From NCBI GenBank assembly GCA_002414665.1, contig DIAF01000038.1, positions 92,492 to 156,491 on the forward strand: a stretch of 64,000 nucleotides of DNA, read 5' to 3'. Every line of letters starts with the position of its first letter. Position 1 is the first letter of the stretch. Positions 34,933 to 44,098 of the stretch are shown here, piece after piece. The notes beneath the pieces were generated by a model, which was not told where the DNA came from, searched no databases, and was given only the letters and a program-made list of their open reading frames with translations. This stretch comes from Halieaceae bacterium UBA5085 (GTDB lineage Bacteria > Pseudomonadota > Gammaproteobacteria > Pseudomonadales > Halieaceae). The translations under genes and the position numbers were made by a program.

Positions 34933-35297
34933 GTACGCAACATACTGTTTTCGACAGCACGCACTTGCCCCACGCTCTGGAGCTGGACGACTGGGAAGTG
35001 CTCACGGATTTCTATACAACCTTCCTGCAACAACTGGAGGAATTCCTGCAGCTGGTCGGCGCTACTGTGTCACCAATGAGTCTGGAGGAGCAGCGCCATC
35101 ATGCGCACAAGCTCGGATCTTCCTGCCGGACTGTGGGCGCACCCGCGCTGGCATCGCTGCTTGAAAAGCTGGAGGATGTTTGCAGAAGCCAGGCAGATGA
35201 GGGCACGCGAAACGCGCTGCTGGCAGAGATTGCCAGGCTGGGTGCCGACACCCACCAACAGATTGCCTCACACCTTTCCGCAGCCGGGAGAGACTGA
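34929..35297 (+). CDS. Histidine phosphotransfer (HPt) protein
   Basis: The 122-residue protein is a stand-alone HPt domain, an all-helical bundle. The phosphorylatable histidine is His60 in HAHKLGSSCRTVGA, the canonical HPt pattern. It starts 4 bases before the response regulator stop and ends 5 bases before the hybrid kinase start. It most likely carries phosphate from the kinase's receiver domain to the OmpR-type regulator. Confidence 0.9.
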   Translation: MSTQHTVFDSTHLPHALELDDWEVLTDFYTTFLQQLEEFLQLVGATVSPMSLEEQRHHAHKLGSSCRTVGAPALASLLEKLEDVCRSQADEGTRNALLAEIARLGADTHQQIASHLSAAGRD

Positions 35298-35302
35298 CGC
35301 GC

Positions 35303-37495
35303 ATGGCTGCCACGCGCGCTGTGTTCGAAGCCCTGAACGCCTGCGAGCTCGGCGCGATGCACTGGCGCAAGGGGAAAGGCGCCATTGCGTTGAACCGGGC
35401 GGCGTGCGCCGCACTGGGGCTGCCGGCAAGCACCGAAGCCCTGCACGAGGCAGATTTCTGGGCCATGGTGTATGAGGAAGATCGATCACGGGCGATCCGC
35501 AGTCTCAACCGTTACATGGAACACGGCTTGCAGGAGACCGTAGAGATACCGCTGCGGGTCACCTCACCAGACGGCGCAACGCGCAAACTACAATGCGTGC
35601 TCAGCCTCGTTGCCGACGACGGCCAGCCGCGCGGTGATCTCATGATTCTTCTGCGCGACGTGACACAGGCGGAGGTCGCCAGAACAGAAACGCTGCACAA
35701 GTCTGAGCTGGAACGGCTGATTATCTCTATCTCCATCAAGCTGCTTGAAGCGCCGATCGAACACATAGACGCCACGATCATTGAGGCACTGGGTGACACC
35801 TCAAAGTATGTCGGCGCCGATCGGGGCTACCGCTTTACCTACGACTGGGAGCGGGGAACCTGCAGCAATACCCACGAATGGTGCGCGCAAGGCATCGACC
35901 CCCAGATCGACTTCCTTCAGGATGTTTCGACCCGCGAATTGGAGATGTGGACCACCAACCACAAGAACAGACTGCCCTTCATCATCTCCTCGGTGCGCGG
36001 ACGACCACCAAATGATCCGCTACGGATGATACTGGAGCCACAGGGCATTCAGTCTCTGGCGACCTTTCCTGAGCTTCTGGGCAAAAACTGTATTGGCTTC
36101 ATCGGCTTCGATTCCGTGCGCAGCACGCGCCACTACAGCGATGTGGAGATCATGCTGCTGGAGCTTCTTAGCGACCTTATCACCCATACTGTACAGCGGC
36201 GGCGTCGGGAGCAGGAGTTGCTCGACACACTGAGTTCCCTGAAAGAGTCGCGCAACTCCGCGCTTACCATGGCAGCGGTGGCCAGTTCAGCCAATGAGGC
36301 CAAGTCTCGTTTTGTGGCAACCATGAGCCATGAAATTCGTACACCGCTACACGTGATTCTGGGCATGACCGAGCTGTTGAAAGGGACCGTCCTGGACGAG
36401 AATCAACGCTCCCAGCTCGACGCGCTTGAATCCTCAGGGCGCAATCTCGCGGAGCTGATTGGTGACATTCTCGAGGTATCACGCATTGAAAGTGGCAACC
36501 TCGCGCTTGAACCCGTGCCACTCGAACTGCAGGACCTCAGCGGCCCCGTGGAGAAAATCATGCGCCCACTCGCGGAGCGCAAGCGCATCGGGCTGCGGTT
36601 TAGTCTTTCCGAGGGTGCTCCCTGCCGCTTTTTCAACGATGCCATCAAGATTCGCCAGGTAATCCAGAATCTGGTTGGCAACGCGATCAAGTTCACCGAG
36701 CGGGGCGGCGTGGAGGTGGACCTGTCCGTCACACGACCTGAAGCGTATGCGGACAAAAACCACTGGCGCCTGCACATTACCGTCGCCGATACCGGGATTG
36801 GCATGCCGGGAAGTGTGCTGGCGCACTTGCATGAACCCTTCTACCAGGCCACTGCCGATGGAGCCGCGAGGGCCGGGGGTACGGGTCTGGGCCTGGCGAT
36901 TGTCTACAATCTGGTCAGCGCGATGGGTGGCACGGTAGCGGTCAGCAGCGAACTTGGCGTCGGCTCTCGATTTGAGGTGAACCTGCCACTAAAGCCATTC
37001 GATGAACAGCAGAACAGTCAAGAGGCGGGGCCCACCAGCAGTGCAGCACCAGTTCAGGCCAACGACGAACTTGGCGGTAGCATTCGTGGTAAGCGTATTC
37101 TGCTGGCGGACGACAATATGATGAACCAGCGCCTTGTGCAGACGCATCTAAGGCATTTCAACTGCGAACTTACCTGTGCCGAGAATGGTGAGGAGGCGGT
37201 CGCACTGGTGGCTCAGCAGGACTTTGACCTGATTCTGATGGACTGCCAGATGCCGGTCATGAATGGTTTCGACGCCACGCGCACGATCCGTACGATGCTG
37301 CAGCAACAACAACGACAGCAGCCACCCATCCTCGCTGTCACTGCCAACTCTGTACAGGGAGACAGGGAAAAGTGCCTGAGTTTTGGCATGGACGCGTTAC
37401 TCAGCAAACCGTTCTCGCGCCAGGAGCTCATCGCGGCTGTTGCGCAGTGGATTGCCAGTGTCGAGTCAAACGAGGGGCGCTTATCCGCTCGGTGA
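35303..37495 (+). CDS. Hybrid sensor histidine kinase (PAS-GAF-HisKA-HATPase-REC)
   Basis: The 730-residue protein has no membrane helix, so it senses in the cytoplasm. A PAS-like domain (about 1-120), a GAF-like domain (about 140-300), the HisKA dimer domain with His343 in MSHEIRTPLH, the ATPase domain (NLVGNAIKF, DTGIGMPG, GTGLGLAI) and a C-terminal receiver with Asp647 in LILMDCQMPVMNG are in order. Phosphate would pass His343, Asp647, the separate HPt protein and the OmpR-type regulator. The PAS domain carries no visible haem histidine or cofactor motif that I can name, so the signal is unknown. Confidence 0.95.
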   Translation: MAATRAVFEALNACELGAMHWRKGKGAIALNRAACAALGLPASTEALHEADFWAMVYEEDRSRAIRSLNRYMEHGLQETVEIPLRVTSPDGATRKLQCVLSLVADDGQPRGDLMILLRDVTQAEVARTETLHKSELERLIISISIKLLEAPIEHIDATIIEALGDTSKYVGADRGYRFTYDWERGTCSNTHEWCAQGIDPQIDFLQDVSTRELEMWTTNHKNRLPFIISSVRGRPPNDPLRMILEPQGIQSLATFPELLGKNCIGFIGFDSVRSTRHYSDVEIMLLELLSDLITHTVQRRRREQELLDTLSSLKESRNSALTMAAVASSANEAKSRFVATMSHEIRTPLHVILGMTELLKGTVLDENQRSQLDALESSGRNLAELIGDILEVSRIESGNLALEPVPLELQDLSGPVEKIMRPLAERKRIGLRFSLSEGAPCRFFNDAIKIRQVIQNLVGNAIKFTERGGVEVDLSVTRPEAYADKNHWRLHITVADTGIGMPGSVLAHLHEPFYQATADGAARAGGTGLGLAIVYNLVSAMGGTVAVSSELGVGSRFEVNLPLKPFDEQQNSQEAGPTSSAAPVQANDELGGSIRGKRILLADDNMMNQRLVQTHLRHFNCELTCAENGEEAVALVAQQDFDLILMDCQMPVMNGFDATRTIRTMLQQQQRQQPPILAVTANSVQGDREKCLSFGMDALLSKPFSRQELIAAVAQWIASVESNEGRLSAR

Positions 37496-37572
37496 CGGCC
37501 AGAATACCCAATGTTACAGTGCACCCTCAGAGGCTCTGCTAGTCTTTCAGCTTTAAACATTTGAGACCGAGC

Positions 37573-37764
37573 ATGGCACATCAGATACCGGACGCCGCGC
37601 TGTCGGCGCTTCACTATGGACCGCGCACGCCAGGCGTCAGCACACCTGAGGAAAGGCGACGGGAAAAACAGTCGCCCCGCCCGGCGCTCTTCCTGCTTGT
37701 CACGGCAAGCTGCCTACTCAGCTATGTGGCGCTAGAGACCCTGCTGACAACGGCAATTCAGTAG
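37573..37764 (+). CDS. Small membrane protein of unknown function (63 aa)
   Basis: I do not recognise this protein. It has a hydrophilic N-terminal half rich in Pro, Arg and Glu (TPEERRREKQSPRP) and one membrane helix near the C terminus (about 42-60, ALFLLVTASCLLSYVALETLL). It follows the hybrid kinase by 77 bases, in the same direction. A TGTTACA element, as upstream of the response regulator, lies about 55 bases before it. Its last 47 bases overlap the end of the convergent dehydrogenase gene. Coding status is moderately supported by the helix and location only. Confidence 0.5.
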   Translation: MAHQIPDAALSALHYGPRTPGVSTPEERRREKQSPRPALFLLVTASCLLSYVALETLLTTAIQ

Positions 37765-38815
37765 CCCTGGGAGCTCGCGCAGCGTCGCGCAGGTACTCAA
37801 CAGCCAGGGCCTCAGCGACCTCATTGGACGGCCTCCCCGTCACATCTGCACGGTGCAGTACTTCTGCCAACGTGTCGACAATACGCTCAATGTGTGCGCG
37901 CTTCGCTTCCGCTGGCAAACCGGCTCGTTGATAATGCACATCAATGATGCCTCCTGCATTGACCAGGAAGTCGGGGCAGTAAAGAATGCCATGGCCCTGC
38001 AGGCGGGCTGAGTCCTCTGCCGTGTCCAACTGGTTATTGGCAGCGCCCGCCACGATGCCTGCACGCAGCGAATCGATTGAACGCGCATTCAGCACGGCGC
38101 CCATCGCGCAGGGCGCAAGAACGTCAACTTCCAGGCTGAGGATCTCCGCGGGGTCCACCGGCAACACACCCAGCTCATCACTTGCGCGGGTGATATTTGC
38201 TGGATTGACGTCGGCACCGTAGACCACAGCACCGTCCGTTCGCAGATGGCGGGCCAGGTGATAACCGACATGGCCAAGGCCCTGCACCGCTACGCGCAAG
38301 CCACAGGTGCTGGCAACGCCGAGGCGGTGCTGCACCGCCGTGCGAATGGCGAGAAATACCCCGTAGGCCGTGCTCGGAGAGGGATCACCTCCATGTTCAT
38401 TGTCATCTATGCCGCTGACATGGGGAGTGCGCTCGGCCATTCTGCGCAGGTCTTCAACGCCGGTCCCTGAGTCTTCAGCAGCGACATAGCGGCCTCCCTG
38501 GGCGTGCACGAAATCGCCCATGGCGCGGATCAGCGCGGGCGTCTTGTCGCGGCGGGGATCGCCAATAATCACCGATTTACCGCCGCCCAATGGAAGCCCC
38601 GCCAGGGCCGATTTGTAGGTCATACCGCGGGACAGGCGCAGCACATCATGCAGGGCGTCCGCATCACTGGCATAGGGAAACATGCGGCACCCCCCGACGC
38701 CCGGGCCGAGGCTTGAATCGTGTACGGCAATAATCGCACGCAGTCCCGTGCGGGCGTCACTACCAAACGCCACCAGTTCGTGGTTGTCCCAGGCGGGGGC
38801 TGAAAACACGCTCAT
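37718..38815 (-). CDS. Leu/Phe/Glu/Val-type amino acid dehydrogenase
   Basis: The 365-residue protein is an NAD-dependent oxidative deaminase of the leucine/phenylalanine dehydrogenase group. The dinucleotide domain has VAVQGLGHVGYHLARHL, the catalytic lysine lies in LPLGGGKSVI, and the substrate end has GGCRMFPYASDADAL, close to Leu dehydrogenases. It turns amino acids into 2-oxo acids. ATG was set at MSVFSAPAW, which has the conserved N-terminal start; frame open upstream is not supported. The oxidoreductase that consumes 2-oxo acids is the adjacent upstream gene, 28 bases away. Confidence 0.92.
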   Translation of the reverse strand: MSVFSAPAWDNHELVAFGSDARTGLRAIIAVHDSSLGPGVGGCRMFPYASDADALHDVLRLSRGMTYKSALAGLPLGGGKSVIIGDPRRDKTPALIRAMGDFVHAQGGRYVAAEDSGTGVEDLRRMAERTPHVSGIDDNEHGGDPSPSTAYGVFLAIRTAVQHRLGVASTCGLRVAVQGLGHVGYHLARHLRTDGAVVYGADVNPANITRASDELGVLPVDPAEILSLEVDVLAPCAMGAVLNARSIDSLRAGIVAGAANNQLDTAEDSARLQGHGILYCPDFLVNAGGIIDVHYQRAGLPAEAKRAHIERIVDTLAEVLHRADVTGRPSNEVAEALAVEYLRDAARAPRATELPLSAGSLAPHS

Positions 38816-38843
38816 AAAGAGTTCCTTTTTCTGCCGGCAATAT

Positions 38844-41800
38844 TCAGGCGGCGTTAACGATGGTGACCGGATCCACAGTTTCCCCACGAAACCGCCGCAG
38901 CAGTGTCGCACGCTGCTCCGCCAGGCTTTCGCGGTTGCGATCCTTGACGTGGCCAAAGCCCCGCAAGCGGGATGACAGCGCCGCCAGATCCACGGCCGTG
39001 GGATAATTGTCGGGGGTCAGGCCCCCGCGCAGCTCCGCGAGCAGGTCGATGTAGTCATTGATGTCCGCTCGCTCCTGACGACGCTCTGCCGTGTAACCAA
39101 AGATGTCCAGGCGCGTCCCGCGCAGCCGGCGCAGTCTGGCCAGCCAGCCGAAGGCCTTCAGCATCCACGGGCCAAATTCCTGCTTGATCAGGTGACCGGT
39201 AGACGGGTCACGCTTGCTGAACAGGGGCGGCGCGAGGTTGAAGCGCAGTTCGAAATCACCTTCGAACTGTTGCTGCACCTTGCGCAGGAATTCGCCATCA
39301 CTGTACAACCTGGCAACCTCGTACTCATCCTTGTAGGCCATCAACTTGTAGAGCGCCCTGGCGACAACCGCGCTCAGGCTGCCAGGTTCATCCGCCCGCG
39401 GGTCTGCGGCGCGCATGCTGTTCACCTGTTGCAGGTAACGTTCTGCATAGGCGGTATCCTGGTACTCCGTGAGACGCGCGGCACGGTCGGCTGCAATCTC
39501 GTCTACCTGCTCAAGCCGCGGAGCTGCACGAGGCGCGAGTTCGTCCACCAGGGCCTGCACCCGTTGCGGTTGATCAGCACAGCGACGCCCCCACAGGAAC
39601 GCCTGCTTGTTGAAATTGACGGCAACGGCATTCAGTTCGATCGCCTCCTCCAGCGCAGCGGCGGAAACCGGTACCAGCCCCTGTTGCCAGGCATAGCCGA
39701 GCAAAAACAGGTTGGCGGCGATGGAGTCGCCCAGCAATTGGGTGGCAATTCTTGTCGCATCGATGAAAAACGCAGCCGACTCCCCCACTTCGTCACTGAC
39801 CTTGGCTTTCATCGACGCGGTCGGGAAGCGCGCGTCCGGATCCAGTATGAAGGCCGATGTGGGCACTTCGGCATCGTTGACCACGGCGTGCGTACGACCG
39901 TGCGCGACCTTGCCCAGTGCCTCATAAGTGGAGGTGACGACAAGGTCACAACCCAGCAGCAGGTCGGCTTCCCCGGCGGGAATGCGTACCGCCTTGATAT
40001 CCTCCTGCCTTGCACTGACCCGCACATGGCTGACCACGGCCCCAAACTTCTGCGCCAGACCGGTCTGGTTCATGGTCGCACAGCCCTTGCCTTCAATGTG
40101 TGCCGCCATCGCCACCAGCGCTGTAATCGTCAGCACACCGGTACCACCGACACCCGTCACCACGGTATTCCACGGCCTATCCAGTGACGGCAGCTGTGGG
40201 TCGGGCAGCGGGTCGAACAGGGCCTCAACGTCGCCACCCGCGCCTTCAGGCTTGCGCAGGCTGCCTCCGATCACGGAGACAAAGCTCGGACAAAAGCCAT
40301 TGGCGCAGCTGTAGTCCTTGTTGCATGAGCTCTGGTCGATCTGCCGTTTGCGCCCCAGTTCTGTCTCCCTGGGCAGCACCGAAAGGCAGTTGGACTTGAT
40401 ACTGCAATCGCCACAACCTTCACAGACAGCATCGTTGATGAACAGGCGCTTGGCAGGGTCTTCCAGCAGCCCCTTTTTGCGGCGGCGGCGCTTTTCCGCC
40501 GCACAGGTCTGTACATAGACGATCACAGAGGTGCCGACGAACTCCCGCAGCTCCCGCTGCAGCGCGTCCATCTCACTGCGGTTATGCAAGCTGTAGTAAT
40601 CGGTAATACCGTGGAATTGCCCACTCCAGGCTTCCGGATGGTCACTGACCAGCGCGATGCGCCGCACGCCCTCGGCTGCGACCTGGCGCACCAGATCGCC
40701 CACTGACAGGCTGCCGTCCAGCGGCTGTCCGCCGGTCATGGCAACCGCGTCGTTATAGAGAATCTTGTAGGTGATATTCACTCCCGCCGCGACAGCGGCT
40801 CGAATGGCGAGAATGCCCGAGTGAAAATAGGTGCCGTCCCCCAGATTCTGGAACACATGCGGCGTGTCGGTGAACGGTGCCTGCCCAATCCAAGTGGCGC
40901 CTTCTCCACCCATCTGCGTGAATGTGTGGGTCTGTCGGTCAGGCATCCAGGTCGCCATGTAGTGGCAACCGATACCGCCCAAAGCGTGGCTCCCCTCGGG
41001 CACCCGGGTTGAGGTGTTGTGTGGGCAGCCCGAACAAAAATGCGGCACGCGTTCGATGGTCTCGCGCGGCTGCGCCAGGGACAGTTCCTTCTCCTCTATC
41101 CAGCGGATACGTCGATCCATGCTGTCAGACTGGTAGAAGCGGCGAATCCGGCTGGCAATGGCCAGAGCCACCATGGCCGGGGTCAGCTCTGCCAGGTTGG
41201 GCAGGAGATCCCTGCCGGCCTCGTCAAACTCACCGATGACACGCGGCCGCGCTGCGACAGGATAGTTATACAACTGCCCAGTAAGCTGGTCTTCAATAAT
41301 GGAGCGCTTCTCCTCCACGACCAGAATTTCTTCCAGCCCTTCGGCAAAGTCGTGGGTAACACGCGGCTCCAGTGGCCAGGGCATGCCCACCTTGTAGACC
41401 CGCAGGCCGATCTCCGCCGCTACCGCATCGTCAATACCCATGTCCTCAAGCGCCTGCATCACATCGAGATAGGCCTTGCCTGTGGTGATGATGCCAAAGC
41501 GCGGATGCGGGCAATCCACAACAATGCGGTTGATACCGTTGACCCTGGCAAACTCGCGCGCCGCGTAGATCTTGAACTTGTTGAGGCGCAACTCCTGCTC
41601 AAGTGGCTTGTCGGGCCAGCGTGCATGCACCCCGTCCGCCGGCAGTTGGAAATCCTCTGGAATAACAATATTGATGCGATTGGGGTCGATGTCTGCAGAG
41701 ATCGCCGAGTCCATATTCTCGGTGATGGCCTTCAGCGCGACCCAGCAACCGCTATAGCGCGACAACTCCCAGCCGAAAATACCCAGATCAAGCACTTCCT

Positions 41801-42347
41801 GTACATTGGCCGGGCTCAACACCGGCACCGAGGCCCCGATGAACATGTGCTCCGACTGGTGTGGCAGGGTAGAGGATTTGCAGGCGTGATCATCGCCCGC
41901 CACCGCCAGCACGCCGCCGTAACGCGAGGTACCGAAGGCGTTGGCGTGCTTGATGACGTCCATACTGCGGTCAACCCCCGGACCCTTGCCATACCACATG
42001 CCGAACACGCCATCGTAACGCGCACCGGCAAACAGGTTGGTCTGCTGGCTTCCCCACACCGAGGTTGCCGCCAGGTCTTCGTTCAATCCGGGCTGGAAGT
42101 GGATATTGTGCTGTTTCAGCCAGGGTTCCGCCTTCCACATGGCCTGGTCAACACCGCCCACCGGAGAGCCCCGATAACCGGAGATGAATCCCGCCGTGTT
42201 GAGACCCGCGCGCCGGTCGCGTTGCTGCTGCAGCATCGGCAACCTGACCAGCGCCTCAATGCCGGTCATGTACGCGCGCGTTGCGTCCAGCGCGTACTTG
42301 TCATCCAGCGACACTTTGGTTAGAGCCTTGCGGTTATCGTTTGTCAT
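38844..42347 (-). CDS. Indolepyruvate:ferredoxin oxidoreductase, fused subunits
   Basis: The 1167-residue protein is the fused form of 2-oxoacid:ferredoxin oxidoreductase with alpha (TPP, pyruvate/POR) and gamma parts in one chain. Visible are the N-terminal RGSPVGGVD loop, a TPP-binding segment in the middle (GIGCHYMATWMPDR), one [4Fe-4S] cluster region near CEGCGDCSIKSNCLSV and the C-terminal gamma domain (TVVTGVGGTGVLTI). It converts aryl- or branched-chain 2-oxo acids to acyl-CoA, passing electrons to ferredoxin. The Lrp-family regulator is divergent, and the amino-acid dehydrogenase follows in the same operon. Confidence 0.93.
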   Translation of the reverse strand: MTNDNRKALTKVSLDDKYALDATRAYMTGIEALVRLPMLQQQRDRRAGLNTAGFISGYRGSPVGGVDQAMWKAEPWLKQHNIHFQPGLNEDLAATSVWGSQQTNLFAGARYDGVFGMWYGKGPGVDRSMDVIKHANAFGTSRYGGVLAVAGDDHACKSSTLPHQSEHMFIGASVPVLSPANVQEVLDLGIFGWELSRYSGCWVALKAITENMDSAISADIDPNRINIVIPEDFQLPADGVHARWPDKPLEQELRLNKFKIYAAREFARVNGINRIVVDCPHPRFGIITTGKAYLDVMQALEDMGIDDAVAAEIGLRVYKVGMPWPLEPRVTHDFAEGLEEILVVEEKRSIIEDQLTGQLYNYPVAARPRVIGEFDEAGRDLLPNLAELTPAMVALAIASRIRRFYQSDSMDRRIRWIEEKELSLAQPRETIERVPHFCSGCPHNTSTRVPEGSHALGGIGCHYMATWMPDRQTHTFTQMGGEGATWIGQAPFTDTPHVFQNLGDGTYFHSGILAIRAAVAAGVNITYKILYNDAVAMTGGQPLDGSLSVGDLVRQVAAEGVRRIALVSDHPEAWSGQFHGITDYYSLHNRSEMDALQRELREFVGTSVIVYVQTCAAEKRRRRKKGLLEDPAKRLFINDAVCEGCGDCSIKSNCLSVLPRETELGRKRQIDQSSCNKDYSCANGFCPSFVSVIGGSLRKPEGAGGDVEALFDPLPDPQLPSLDRPWNTVVTGVGGTGVLTITALVAMAAHIEGKGCATMNQTGLAQKFGAVVSHVRVSARQEDIKAVRIPAGEADLLLGCDLVVTSTYEALGKVAHGRTHAVVNDAEVPTSAFILDPDARFPTASMKAKVSDEVGESAAFFIDATRIATQLLGDSIAANLFLLGYAWQQGLVPVSAAALEEAIELNAVAVNFNKQAFLWGRRCADQPQRVQALVDELAPRAAPRLEQVDEIAADRAARLTEYQDTAYAERYLQQVNSMRAADPRADEPGSLSAVVARALYKLMAYKDEYEVARLYSDGEFLRKVQQQFEGDFELRFNLAPPLFSKRDPSTGHLIKQEFGPWMLKAFGWLARLRRLRGTRLDIFGYTAERRQERADINDYIDLLAELRGGLTPDNYPTAVDLAALSSRLRGFGHVKDRNRESLAEQRATLLRRFRGETVDPVTIVNAA

Positions 42348-42435
42348 GGTGGCTGCTCCTGCACGGAGGTGAAATTCTGCGCCAGACGGGGAGGATTTGT
42401 TATTTGATTTGCAGGCTCTTTCACGGATAACATGA

Positions 42436-42444
42436 ATAAATTAT
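42436..42444. promoter_or_regulatory. Short AT-rich palindrome in the Lrp/oxidoreductase divergent region
   Basis: ATAAATTAT is a 9-base odd palindrome in the 124-base divergent gap. AT-rich symmetric sites are usual for Lrp-family proteins, so this could be a target of the adjacent regulator. It is short and may be chance. Confidence 0.2.
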
Positions 42445-42471
42445 GCAATCGAGAGGCAATTGCCGGAAGAA

Positions 42472-42948
42472 ATGACCAATAAGCTCGCCAATCAGGACAT
42501 CGAGATACTGAAACTGCTGCAGCGTGATGCCACCACAAGCACCGCCAGCATCGCCGAGAGGATCAATCTGTCCCAGTCACCCTGCTGGCGGCGCATCAAT
42601 CGCCTCGAGGAGGAAGGCATTATCCAGCGGCGTGTCGCCCTGCTGGACCGGGCGCAGTTGGGCATGGATGTGGTGGTGTTTGCCACGATCAACCTGACTG
42701 CAACCGGGCGGCAGAACCTGGTCAGCTTCGAGACGGAGATTGTCAATCACCCCGAGGTCGTCGAGTGCTACACCATGACGGGCATCTGGGACTACATGCT
42801 GAAAATCGTCACCCGCGACATCCGTCACTACGAAGACTTTGTGCGCAACACGCTCACCACCAGCCCCGGCATCCGCGAACTGCACTCCCATATGGCGGTG
42901 ACTGAAATCAAGAACACCACCGAATTGCCGCTGGACACACAACTGTAG
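42472..42948 (+). CDS. Lrp/AsnC-family regulator
   Basis: The 158-residue protein has the Lrp plan: N-terminal helix-turn-helix (IAERINLSQSPCWRRINRLEEEGII) and a C-terminal RAM domain with VECYTMTGIWDYMLKIV. Such proteins bind amino acids. It is divergent from the indolepyruvate oxidoreductase operon and probably controls it, and lies 7 bases ahead of the aminotransferase. ATG at this position was preferred over a TTG 4 codons upstream because of the GGAAGA 1-6 bases before; neither is decisive. Confidence 0.93.
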   Translation: MTNKLANQDIEILKLLQRDATTSTASIAERINLSQSPCWRRINRLEEEGIIQRRVALLDRAQLGMDVVVFATINLTATGRQNLVSFETEIVNHPEVVECYTMTGIWDYMLKIVTRDIRHYEDFVRNTLTTSPGIRELHSHMAVTEIKNTTELPLDTQL

Positions 42949-42955
42949 GTCGACC

Positions 42956-44098
42956 ATGTTGCAGAGCAAACTTCCGGCAGTCGGCACCACCATTTTTACG
43001 CGCATGTCCGCTCTTGCCCAAGAGCAGGGTGCCCTCAATCTCTCGCAGGGCTTCCCCGACTTCCCCGCGCCCGAGGCCCTGCGACAAGCACTGGCGCGGC
43101 ATGCCCTGGAGGGACACAATCAATATGCGCCGATGGCTGGACTGCCCAAGCTGCGCGAAGCCATCGCCGCACAGCTGGCGCGGCACCGGGGTGTCGAATG
43201 TGACCCGGAAACCGAAGTCACGGTGCTGCCTGGCGCGACAGAGGCCATCTACTGCGCGATCACCGCCTGCGTCAGCATCGGCGATGAAGTCATACTGCTC
43301 GACCCCTGTTATGACAGCTACCGACCGGCCGTTCTTCTCGCCGGCGGCATACCGGTTCACGTGCCCCTTACCCCGCGCACCTTTCGACCGGACTGGGCCC
43401 GGGTCGAAGCGGCAATCACCCGTCGCACGCGCATGCTGGTGATTAACTCGCCGCACAATCCCACCGGCGCAATGCTGGCAAAGGAGGATCTTGAAACCCT
43501 GAACGCACTGGTCGCGAACCACGGCCTGCTGGTGGTGAGCGACGAAGTATACGAGTATCTCGTCTACGATGGACGGGTGCACCACAGCGCGCTGCAGTTT
43601 GACGCATTGCGCGCGGCCACCTTCGCAGTGTTTTCGTTTGGCAAAACCTACGGCGTGACCGGCTGGAAAACCGGATACTGCGTTGCCCCGCCGGCGCTGA
43701 CGGCTGAGCTGCGCAAGGTTCACCAGTTCGTCTGCTTTGTCGCGGTGACGCCGGTGCAGCAGGCCCTGGCCGACTTCATGTGCGCGGAGCCGGACTATCC
43801 GCTCAGTCTTGCTGCGCTCTACCAGCACAAACGCGACCTGTTCAACGACGCCCTGGCCGGCTCACGTTTCCGCCTTGAACCCAGCACCGGAAGCTATTTC
43901 CAGCTGCTCGACTACACTGAGATCACCGACACACCGGATATACACCTCTGTGAGGCGTGGACGAGGGTTCCAGGCGTGGCATCCATACCCATTTCAGTGT
44001 TTTACCAACAACCGCCTGAGCAGCGCCTGCTGCGCTTCTGCTTCGCCAAGCAGGACGCGGTGCTGCAGCAGGCCGCGGAGCGACTATGCAGGATTTGA
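42956..44098 (+). CDS. PLP-dependent aminotransferase (methionine/kynurenine/glutamine type)
   Basis: The 380-residue protein belongs to fold-type I aminotransferases close to E. coli YbdL and eukaryotic kynurenine/glutamine transaminase K. The PLP lysine is Lys230 in SFGKTYGVTGWK; NSPHNPTGAML is the substrate/PLP asparagine region, and LSQGFPDFPAPEAL the N-terminal family segment. It transaminates aromatic or sulphur amino acids, often with glutamine as donor. The omega-amidase gene overlaps its end by 13 bases, fitting a glutamine transaminase-omega-amidase pair. Confidence 0.92.
   Translation: MLQSKLPAVGTTIFTRMSALAQEQGALNLSQGFPDFPAPEALRQALARHALEGHNQYAPMAGLPKLREAIAAQLARHRGVECDPETEVTVLPGATEAIYCAITACVSIGDEVILLDPCYDSYRPAVLLAGGIPVHVPLTPRTFRPDWARVEAAITRRTRMLVINSPHNPTGAMLAKEDLETLNALVANHGLLVVSDEVYEYLVYDGRVHHSALQFDALRAATFAVFSFGKTYGVTGWKTGYCVAPPALTAELRKVHQFVCFVAVTPVQQALADFMCAEPDYPLSLAALYQHKRDLFNDALAGSRFRLEPSTGSYFQLLDYTEITDTPDIHLCEAWTRVPGVASIPISVFYQQPPEQRLLRFCFAKQDAVLQQAAERLCRI

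Noticed and set aside
41019..42323. Plus-strand open frame of 434 codons opposite the indolepyruvate oxidoreductase
   Set aside because: Antisense to a conserved enzyme and composed of repeated His/Arg/Gln-rich shadow sequence.
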